Shown here one piece after another: positions 13,695 to 19,782 of a DNA stretch of 19,782 bases. The notes beneath the pieces are model-generated. The model was not told the origin of the DNA. It saw only the letters and a program-made list of their open reading frames with translations, and did no database searches. Both the position numbers and the translations under genes were made by a program. The DNA is from Bacteroidales bacterium. GTDB taxonomy: Bacteria > Bacteroidota > Bacteroidia > Bacteroidales > WCHB1-69. How positions within the stretch are numbered: the stretch's first letter is position 1; the number at the start of each line of letters is the position of its first letter. The DNA lies in the NCBI GenBank assembly GCA_016285615.1, contig JAEERB010000032.1:1-19782 (forward strand). Reading direction: 5' to 3'.

Positions 13695-15506
13695 TTATTT
13701 CTCATCTCTCCTCTTCCCATATTTTACCTTGCGCAAAATAATCAGCACAATGCCCATAATGGCAATGATAGCGAGAGGTATTACGATATTGATGACAGCG
13801 TAGAAATGTTTTTGGTTCTTTACCTTAGTCGGATTCAAGGAACCGATTTTCAAATTCTTGGAACGGATTTGAAGCAGGTCGTCATCAGCGCATAAGTAAT
13901 TGACACAGTTCATAATAAACTCGCTATTGTCGTACATCGTACCAGTATAGCGATCGTAACCTGCTGGATAAGGTTGGTTGTTCTTATCGATAAAATTGCG
14001 GATAATGTCACCATCGGACACAAAAATCTGGCGTGTAGGCACACTTTCGCTCTTGAAGCCCAGTTGCTTGATAGTGTCAAACTCGATAGGCAGGATACCG
14101 TCGTATGCCGAGCGGAAGACGCCCTCGACCAGCACTGCCAGCGGCTTGTACTTGAAGGCAAACTCTTCCATATTGGGCACCGAGCGAGCCACCATCAGCG
14201 TCACGATGGCAGGCGTAGGCACCAGCTTGGTACGCTCTGAAGTGGTCATCAGCACCGTTTTCTTCAGTCGGTCTTCGGGACCAACAAAGTCGATGGTACT
14301 GGCAAAATCGGACTTTATCTCCTTCATCTTGCGCACAATCGGATGATCGGTAAAGTTGGCCACCTTGATAGCATACGGATAAGCCATATACTTGTATTGG
14401 GTCTTGTCGCCCATCTGTCCAACACCAATAGGAATAGTTTGACAATTAAGGTCTTGCACCACATTGGCATTGATACGCACACCATATTTGAAGAACATCT
14501 CGTCGAGGCGTAGGTTGCGCGGCATGGCGAAGCACTCGGCCTGGTTCTGCAGGCTGTCCATGGATGCCGTGGTCTGGTCAATCAGCCAGAGCACCTTGCC
14601 ACCATTCATAATATGTTGGTCAATAATATACTTATCCTTATCGCGGAACGGCTGCGTGGGCTGAGCTACAATGAGCACATCATACTTGTTACCTAAGATT
14701 TCCACTTCCTTTGTAACCGAATCTTTCAAATCAATCTCACGTAAGGCATTAATTCTTCCATCAATAGAGACACGCTCAACCGAGTAGAAACGCTGCAACT
14801 GCCAAGCCACCCACGAGGTGTTGATGAAATCCAACTCGCCGTGTCCGTCCAAAAAGGCCACTTTCAATTTCTTGGGTTTCACCAGTTTACGAATAGATGC
14901 CACCAGATTATATTCCAACTCCTGGATAGAATACTCCAACCAGTCCATGCCACTGGGATCGGCTACCACCAATGTGGCGGGATATTCGTTGTTCTTGTAA
15001 GTAATCATGGCGCCTGGCACCACATAATGGGTGGAAAAACCGCCTGCATCCTCTTTACTGATAGGGATAGGTTGCAATCCTTTCTTGTAGAACTCTGCAA
15101 AAATGGCATTCGATTCCTCTTTGCTCTTACCTTCAATAGGATTGATAAATTCGAAATAGAGATTGTTGGAATAGCTTCTAAATTCCTGCAGCATCTCGCG
15201 CACCTTCTCCGCAAACAACTGGTAATCGGCAGGCTGGTTATCCCCTTTCAGGTAAACCTTCACATACACTTTATCCTCAAGACCTTTCAGCAGCTCGATA
15301 GTCGATTTTGACAATGAATGGCGTTTGTCTTTGGTAAGATCTATGCGGAAGAACAGGAACGACGAAAGGATGTTCACAGCCACCAGAATCATGATGGTAG
15401 CGGCCAATGAAATGAGCGCTGATTTCTTAAAGCGCTGACTATTTTTATTTTCAGAAGACTGATTATTAGACATTTCCTTAGTTTTCATAGCCGATATTTT
15501 TACCAT
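13695..15506 (-). CDS. gldG: GldG-type ABC transporter auxiliary protein
   Basis: This 603-residue membrane protein is the partner of GldF in a transporter required for gliding in Flavobacterium johnsoniae and conserved in many non-gliding Bacteroidetes. It has one helix near the N-terminus (about 30-53) and one near the C-terminus (about 568-592), with a large periplasmic part between. The block RIDLTKDKRHSLSKSTIELL (54-73) is the GldG hallmark. AFLDGHGELDF and the following DVLIVAQPTQPF also fit the ABC-type_uncharacterised periplasmic domain. Its ATG lies within the end of gldF (ATGGTAA, 7-base overlap), which implies translational coupling. The ATPase partner GldA is not in the window, which is usual because gldA is often elsewhere. 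Met7 and Met12 are alternative starts. Its role in a non-gliding host is not known. Confidence 0.9.
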   Translation of the reverse strand: MVKISAMKTKEMSNNQSSENKNSQRFKKSALISLAATIMILVAVNILSSFLFFRIDLTKDKRHSLSKSTIELLKGLEDKVYVKVYLKGDNQPADYQLFAEKVREMLQEFRSYSNNLYFEFINPIEGKSKEESNAIFAEFYKKGLQPIPISKEDAGGFSTHYVVPGAMITYKNNEYPATLVVADPSGMDWLEYSIQELEYNLVASIRKLVKPKKLKVAFLDGHGELDFINTSWVAWQLQRFYSVERVSIDGRINALREIDLKDSVTKEVEILGNKYDVLIVAQPTQPFRDKDKYIIDQHIMNGGKVLWLIDQTTASMDSLQNQAECFAMPRNLRLDEMFFKYGVRINANVVQDLNCQTIPIGVGQMGDKTQYKYMAYPYAIKVANFTDHPIVRKMKEIKSDFASTIDFVGPEDRLKKTVLMTTSERTKLVPTPAIVTLMVARSVPNMEEFAFKYKPLAVLVEGVFRSAYDGILPIEFDTIKQLGFKSESVPTRQIFVSDGDIIRNFIDKNNQPYPAGYDRYTGTMYDNSEFIMNCVNYLCADDDLLQIRSKNLKIGSLNPTKVKNQKHFYAVINIVIPLAIIAIMGIVLIILRKVKYGKRRDEK

Positions 15507-16231
15507 TTTCTACTGATGAGCACGATACGTGTAGAAAACAAGAACACGAATATAAGACTTAAAAAGTAAATCAAGTCGCGGGAATCGACAACTCCCTTGC
15601 TGATAGCAGTATAATGATGGTCGATACCGATAGTTTTGACAAAATAGCCGAACGAGCCAAGTGCATCAAAGGAGTAGATAAATTCGAAGCCGAAGTAGAG
15701 AATGAAACAGAGAGCCGCCGACAGGATGAATGCCACAATCTGATTATTAGTCAGGCTGGAGACAAAGATGCCGATGGAGATGAAAGCCGAACCTAACAGT
15801 AACAGACCGAGGTATGAACCCCAAGTGCTGCCCATGTCGATATTGCCGGGCGTGGCGCCCAAGTTATAAACGGAGATGATATAGATGAGCGTCGGCAGCA
15901 GTGCGATGGCCAACAAAGTCAAGCAAGAGAGGAACTTAGCCAGAATAATCTGAGTGTCGGAGATAGGCTTAGTAAGCAACAGTTCCATCGTACCTTGGCG
16001 TTTTTCCTCCGCAAACGAGCGCATCGTAATGGCGGGCACCAAGAAGAGGAAAAGGAAGCGCGACAGATTGAACAGTCCCTGCAAATCGGCCAAACCAGAG
16101 TACAACACATTGTTAATGTTGGGGAAAACCCACAGGAAAAGCCCTGTAACTATCAGAAACACACCAATAAAGACATAACCGAGAATGGAACTCAAGTAGG
16201 CCTTTATTTCTTTCACATACAAGCTTAACAT
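15500..16231 (-). CDS. gldF: GldF-type ABC-2 transporter permease
   Basis: This 243-residue inner-membrane permease has six hydrophobic segments. The ABC-2 consensus block EEKRQGTMELLLTKPISDTQ (75-94) lies between helices 2 and 3. The length, order and linkage to gldG fit GldF, which works with GldG and the ATPase GldA. It probably has its own promoter element 20-27 bases upstream (16251-16258) overlapping the region just before the stop of the small lipoprotein gene. The stop codon overlaps the gldG start. Confidence 0.9.
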   Translation of the reverse strand: MLSLYVKEIKAYLSSILGYVFIGVFLIVTGLFLWVFPNINNVLYSGLADLQGLFNLSRFLFLFLVPAITMRSFAEEKRQGTMELLLTKPISDTQIILAKFLSCLTLLAIALLPTLIYIISVYNLGATPGNIDMGSTWGSYLGLLLLGSAFISIGIFVSSLTNNQIVAFILSAALCFILYFGFEFIYSFDALGSFGYFVKTIGIDHHYTAISKGVVDSRDLIYFLSLIFVFLFSTRIVLISRKW

Positions 16232-16250
16232 AGCGTAATAATTTGAGGTG

Positions 16251-16258
16251 CAAATATA
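16251..16258 (-). promoter_or_regulatory. -7 promoter element (TATATTTG) for gldFG
   Basis: The minus strand reads TATATTTG, a full match to TAnnTTTG, 20-27 bases before the gldF ATG, in the 36-base gap after the lipoprotein gene. A -33 TTTG is not clear. It suggests gldFG can be transcribed apart from the upstream genes. Confidence 0.5.
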
Positions 16259-16267
16259 AGAAAATTG

Positions 16268-16612
16268 CTAAAACATCACCTCACATCGCACCAGACAATA
16301 GTCGCCTGTATCTGTTGCTGTCTTGACGACCTTCCCGTTTTTAAGAACAGAGAGTGTAATTTGCGAGTGGGTGCCTGTAGCTTGAGCCAATGCCGTCACC
16401 TTTGTACCGATGGGAACACGCACTTCTTCGCCATGAAAAACATTTCCTGCTACCATTTGCTCCACATTTTTATCTTCAAAACCATATTGAACGACAAAAC
16501 CTTGCGTGGCGCACGACACATCCACCGACAAAGTAGCAAAATCGTTTTTATGACATGCTGTCAACAAGCATGTAACACAAAAAATCGAGAAAACGACCTT
16601 ATTCAAGCGCAT
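16268..16612 (-). CDS. Small lipoprotein of unknown function
   Basis: This 114-residue protein has a clear lipoprotein signal: basic start, hydrophobic core, and lipobox LTAC with Cys20. The mature part is short and beta-rich in appearance, with polar residues and three further cysteines (about 34, 107 and 110). The latter two, DYCLVRCEVMF, lie almost at the C-terminus and could form disulphides. I recognise no domain. The mature start C-HKNDFAT resembles that of the lipoprotein at 4092-4487. It lies 29 bases after the antiporter gene and 36 bases ahead of gldF, and both gaps allow cotranscription. Confidence 0.7.
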   Translation of the reverse strand: MRLNKVVFSIFCVTCLLTACHKNDFATLSVDVSCATQGFVVQYGFEDKNVEQMVAGNVFHGEEVRVPIGTKVTALAQATGTHSQITLSVLKNGKVVKTATDTGDYCLVRCEVMF

Positions 16613-16641
16613 TATTTTCTAAATAATTATCACACAATATT

Positions 16642-18393
16642 TTATTTCAAATCATCGTGTTCCTCAGTTCTTTCAGCATCATTAGCCGACAAATTGGCCA
16701 AGAAATTATCCTCAAAAGAGACATACCGCCTCAGGGCTCTTTGCGAGAAAAGAATGAAGAAAGCGATAAAGATGGCGATGATAATAATGACAAACCGAGT
16801 GAATTTGAACGATTTGGAGAGCACTAACATCACAAAGACACAGGCGATGAAAATACGCAGAAGTGTCCAAGTAACAATGATGATTCGGTTAAAACGGTTT
16901 TTGCGCCACAACTGCGAATAGAGTTCCTGCGTCGAGTGTTTGTTTGTCATCAAGCCATAGAGGAACGGAGCCAAAGCAATTAAAGTCACCACAGCATTCA
17001 GCACATTGCACACTGAGATAGGAATTGTTTCCGATAATTTATCGAATACAAATGGATAAAAATAGCGGAATGACACAAGGATGATGGCGATACACATCAC
17101 TAAAAAGACCAAAGTACGCGTCATGGTTTTCGTGATAATCGCCTTCCACTCATCACTCACGATAGAAGACGAACTTACAAGCTTGTAATTATCCAATTTG
17201 GCTTTTGAGGCAGGCGACAAGCGACGGTCAAGCCAGTTGTAGAAAGGCACGGCAAAACGAATGCAGTACGGCGTAGTGAAGGTAGTGATGACCGACACAG
17301 CCACGATGACGGGATAGATGAACGGATTGAGCACCTTGAGCGACACGCCCAACGAAGCGATGATGAAAGCAAACTCTCCTATCTGCGCTAGGCTGAAGCC
17401 CGTCTGCAAGGACGTTTTCAGCGATTCGCCTGCAATGAGCACACCCGCAGACGATACCAACGCCTTCACAACCAGCGTAATCAGCGTGAGTACCAGAATT
17501 GTGCCCCAATATTCAACCAAAATATGCGGATCGACCATCATGCCCACCGACACGAAAAAGATAGCGCCAAACAGGTCTTTAATACCTTTCGTAAGCTTCA
17601 CAATGTTATGACCTTCAGTCGTTTCGCAAAGAATTGAACCCATCACAAACGCACCGAGAGCGGAGGAGAAACCCACATAATTGGCAAACGCCACCATACC
17701 AAAACAGAGACCAATGGAAATGATGAGCAAGGTCTCGTCGTTGATATATTTTTTCGCCTTGCGGAAGAAGGTCGGAATAACCGAAATACCCACAACAAAC
17801 CACAAGATAAGGAAGAATATCAGTTTTAGAATGCAGTTCAGCATCTCCAAACCTGAAAATTTCTGGCTTACGGCTGCCGTTGACAGCAACACCATCATCA
17901 CAATGGCTACAATATCCTGGATGATGAGAATCACCATCGTTATGTCGGCGAACTTCTCCCGTTTTAAGCCCAAATCATCAAACGCCTTGATAATAATCGT
18001 GGTGGAAGACATCGCCAGCATACCGCCGAGGAAGATACTTTCCATCGGAGACCAGTCGAGCAGATAACCCGAGAAAAAGCCAATCACAAACATCAGCAAG
18101 ATCTCAGCACCTGCCGTAATGAATGCCGTACTGCCCACTGAGAACAGTTTCTTGAAGCTAAATTCAAGTCCTAAGGCAAACAGAAGGAAGATAATACCTA
18201 TCTCTGACCAGACTTCAATGCTTTGCGTTTCGATAACAGTGGGAAAAACATTGAAATGTGGGCCCACAATGACGCCAGCCACAATATATCCCAATACCAA
18301 TGGCTGCTTCAACAGTTTGAAAATGATGGTAATAATACCAGCAGATATCAAAATGAGCGCCAAATCAGAAATCAAGTGCAAATCTTCTCCCAT
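16642..18393 (-). CDS. CPA2 (Kef-type) monovalent cation:proton antiporter
   Basis: This is a 583-residue inner-membrane protein. Residues of about 8-385 form the sodium/proton exchanger domain of the CPA2 family: KQPLVLGYIVAGVIVGP (29-45), ALGLEFSF (73-80), AMSSTTIIIKAFDDLGL (127-143), IIQDIVAI (157-164, Gln159-Asp160), GAFVMGSIL (247-255), FFVSVGMMVDP (279-289), and AQIGEFAFIIASLGVSL (336-352). A second hydrophobic part follows, with about four more segments between residues of about 427 and 555. It ends in a charged tail of about 28 residues. I see no Rossmann TrkA-N domain and no TrkA-C domain, unlike KefB/KefC. The ion (K+ or Na+) cannot be read. The gene follows the lipid A acyltransferase by 30 bases and is probably in the same operon. 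Confidence 0.85.
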   Translation of the reverse strand: MGEDLHLISDLALILISAGIITIIFKLLKQPLVLGYIVAGVIVGPHFNVFPTVIETQSIEVWSEIGIIFLLFALGLEFSFKKLFSVGSTAFITAGAEILLMFVIGFFSGYLLDWSPMESIFLGGMLAMSSTTIIIKAFDDLGLKREKFADITMVILIIQDIVAIVMMVLLSTAAVSQKFSGLEMLNCILKLIFFLILWFVVGISVIPTFFRKAKKYINDETLLIISIGLCFGMVAFANYVGFSSALGAFVMGSILCETTEGHNIVKLTKGIKDLFGAIFFVSVGMMVDPHILVEYWGTILVLTLITLVVKALVSSAGVLIAGESLKTSLQTGFSLAQIGEFAFIIASLGVSLKVLNPFIYPVIVAVSVITTFTTPYCIRFAVPFYNWLDRRLSPASKAKLDNYKLVSSSSIVSDEWKAIITKTMTRTLVFLVMCIAIILVSFRYFYPFVFDKLSETIPISVCNVLNAVVTLIALAPFLYGLMTNKHSTQELYSQLWRKNRFNRIIIVTWTLLRIFIACVFVMLVLSKSFKFTRFVIIIIAIFIAFFILFSQRALRRYVSFEDNFLANLSANDAERTEEHDDLK

Positions 18394-18423
18394 AATATCT
18401 CGTTATCTCTATTTCAGTGCCGA

Positions 18424-19305
18424 TTATCCGTCAATATGGTCAGGGGTATGTTTCCAGCGACGGTGACTCCAGAGCCAGAACGGCGGATTTTGCCGTATGG
18501 TCTGCTCCAACAATGCCACATAACGTTTGGTAATATACCCGTATTCCGTATCCACAGGATTCTCGGTAATCAATTCCAATTCAAGATGATAATGTCCTAT
18601 CCTATCTTTTATCACCTGGTAATAAACCACAGGAAGATTATATTTTTTGGCAAAATGCTCGGCACCGTACAACATACAAGAGGGCTGGTTGAGGAACATT
18701 GTGCCAAAACTCTTATGAGGATTGGACGGCGACTGGTCGGACAGCATCATGTAGGCCACAGGAACATGCTGCGACTCGTAACGCTCGAACGTTTCGCGCA
18801 CCGTATCAGCAAAGACCACCTCGGTGCCGTAGCGGGTACGCGCCCGATTGATCAGTTTTTCGAAATCCTTGTTGCTATTGGGTTTGCCCACTCCTACTCC
18901 ATGGTGTTTGAACTGGCTGTCGAGACTAAGCACCATCCATTCCCAGTCGTTGTAATGCGATGACATCAGTATCACACTTTTACCTTGTTCAAAATACTTA
19001 TTAACAACCTCAGGATTAGCACAATAGTAGCGTTTAGCCAACTGGCGGCGACTGAGTGTGAGCATTTTCAGCATCTCGGCTGCCAACTGAGACAAATGAT
19101 GATAATACTGGCGTGTTAATTTGGCAATCTCTTTAGGCGATTTTTCAGGGAAAGAGCGTTCCAGGTTCTGAACAATCACCGTTCTACGATAGCGGATAAT
19201 GTAATAGTTGAGCAGATAAAACAGCCAGGCAATAAAGTAGAGCACCGGCATCGGCAGTAGCGATAACGGATACAATATCAGCCAGAAAAGCAGTTTCATC
19301 ATCAT
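18424..19305 (-). CDS. LpxL/HtrB-type lipid A secondary acyltransferase
   Basis: This 293-residue inner-membrane protein is predicted to add a secondary acyl chain to lipid A. It has an N-terminal hydrophobic anchor (about 4-35). The catalytic HX4E motif is SSHYNDWEW, giving His117 and Glu122. SDQSP (189-193) and the closing PPFWLWSHRRWK are further hallmarks of the LpxL/LpxM family. Bacteroidetes usually encode one such late acyltransferase, so I do not assign LpxL or LpxM. Its ATG overlaps the stop of the upstream GmhB-like gene in ATGA (4 bases), which implies coupled translation and an operon for envelope polysaccharide and lipid synthesis. MMM offers three possible starts; I keep the first because of this overlap. 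Confidence 0.9.
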   Translation of the reverse strand: MMMKLLFWLILYPLSLLPMPVLYFIAWLFYLLNYYIIRYRRTVIVQNLERSFPEKSPKEIAKLTRQYYHHLSQLAAEMLKMLTLSRRQLAKRYYCANPEVVNKYFEQGKSVILMSSHYNDWEWMVLSLDSQFKHHGVGVGKPNSNKDFEKLINRARTRYGTEVVFADTVRETFERYESQHVPVAYMMLSDQSPSNPHKSFGTMFLNQPSCMLYGAEHFAKKYNLPVVYYQVIKDRIGHYHLELELITENPVDTEYGYITKRYVALLEQTIRQNPPFWLWSHRRWKHTPDHIDG

Positions 19306-19782
19306 GACACTAACTTTACAAAATCCATTAATGAAGGAACAATATAATCGGCATTCTCCTTTTCCTCAACCGACACTTCACCCTGAGCATGCAGCAATAC
19401 TGTAGTCATCCCACAACGACGGCCAAACATCACATCGGTCAAGCTATCACCTATCATCACCGACTTAGAGAAATCAATCTCGGGAAAATCGCGCTGTGCC
19501 ATCAGTGCCATGCCGGTATCGGGTTTGCGGCAGCCACAGCCAGCCCCATCGCGGTGCGGACAGCAATAGATCGCATCCAGACGCAGACCTTTATCTGCCA
19601 ATAATTCCTGCATATATTGATGCACCACAGCCACTTGCTCTGCCGTACATAATCCTTTATCGATGCCCTGCTGGTTGGTCACCACAATACGGCGACCAAA
19701 CATAGAAAAGAGTATCGGAGCGGCGTGCCAGAAGTCCTCGCGCACCTCAAGCCGCTTTGTATCATGGATATACTCGCCATCA
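19302..19782 (-). CDS. gmhB: GmhB-like HAD phosphatase (5' end outside the window)
   Basis: This reading frame is open to the window edge: after the GTG at 19745 the in-frame upstream codons continue DGEYIHDTKRLE, which matches the region before the TNQ motif in this family, so the real start lies beyond 19782. It resembles D-glycero-D-manno-heptose 1,7-bisphosphate 7-phosphatase, used to make ADP-heptose for lipopolysaccharide. VVTNQQGI is motif II. The zinc loop is CCPH...CGC followed by RKPD, with three cysteines and a histidine characteristic of GmhB. MIGDSLTDVMFGRRCGM is motif IV. Motif I, with the nucleophile Asp, is outside the window. Histidinol phosphatase of HisB type is the main alternative. 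It is the first visible gene of the run with lpxL-type and Kef-type genes. Confidence 0.75.
   Translation of the reverse strand, partial: DGEYIHDTKRLEVREDFWHAAPILFSMFGRRIVVTNQQGIDKGLCTAEQVAVVHQYMQELLADKGLRLDAIYCCPHRDGAGCGCRKPDTGMALMAQRDFPEIDFSKSVMIGDSLTDVMFGRRCGMTTVLLHAQGEVSVEEKENADYIVPSLMDFVKLVS

Noticed and set aside
18223..18963. Plus-strand frame of 246 codons across the antiporter and acyltransferase genes
   Set aside because: It is antisense to two clear genes and has no domain or signal.
19302..19745. Complete GmhB-like gene starting with GTG at 19745
   Set aside because: Upstream in-frame codons to the window edge match the family, so the gene is cut by the edge and its true start is outside.
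1..19782. CRISPR arrays, IS elements, phage genes, tRNA or rRNA genes
   Set aside because: I found no regularly spaced repeats, transposase or integrase motifs, and no cloverleaf or rRNA-like stretch in the gaps.

Overview
The window reads as a chromosomal segment of a member of the Bacteroidales (phylum Bacteroidota). The evidence is gene content and signals: GldF and GldG, a DUF5606 protein, an animal-type glutaminyl cyclase lipoprotein, a FISUMP-domain protein with a T9SS-like module, several lipoproteins, no visible Shine-Dalgarno sequences, and five intergenic matches to the Bacteroidetes -7 promoter element TAnnTTTG. The genus cannot be fixed from sequence alone. Coding density is high: there are 18 protein genes, no gap above 300 bases, and no recognisable tRNA, rRNA, IS, phage or CRISPR. 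I see a core-type chromosome rather than an island.

Layout, left to right. (1) A secreted GH42-like glycosidase (+) converges on a secreted FISUMP protein (-). (2) Next comes a small, possibly surface-exposed lipoprotein (+) that converges on a HAD phosphatase (-). (3) A minus-strand run holds pyrE, a glutaminyl cyclase lipoprotein, kbl and the HAD phosphatase, with kbl probably under its own promoter. (4) A divergent plus-strand cluster holds a YD-repeat-like lipoprotein, a DUF5606 protein, a membrane-anchored protein of unknown function, fabG and an MsbA-type ABC exporter. Gaps within the last four genes are 6, 11 and 19 bases, so these are very likely one operon. (5) A long minus-strand run holds a GmhB-like phosphatase (cut by the window edge), an LpxL-type lipid A acyltransferase, a CPA2 (Kef-type) antiporter, a small lipoprotein, gldF and gldG.

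Much of the content concerns the cell envelope. There is lipid A acylation and heptose phosphate processing on one side, and fatty-acid reduction plus a lipid-flippase-type ABC transporter on the other. The GldFG transporter parts, four lipoproteins and two signal-peptidase-I substrates complete the picture. Both of those substrates are predicted to start with Gln after cleavage, and the enzyme that would cyclise that Gln is encoded in the same window.

Gene ends are marked by strong perfect palindromes (2415-2440, 4509-4539, 5166-5195, 13667-13686). Three lie at convergent junctions, and two share the same AGACG...CGTCT outer arms, so they look like members of a dispersed family. I did not find a convincing new multi-gene system. 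The best leads are the conserved-unknown pair 9115-11031 ahead of fabG and the exporter, the internal T9SS-like module in the FISUMP protein, and the palindrome family.
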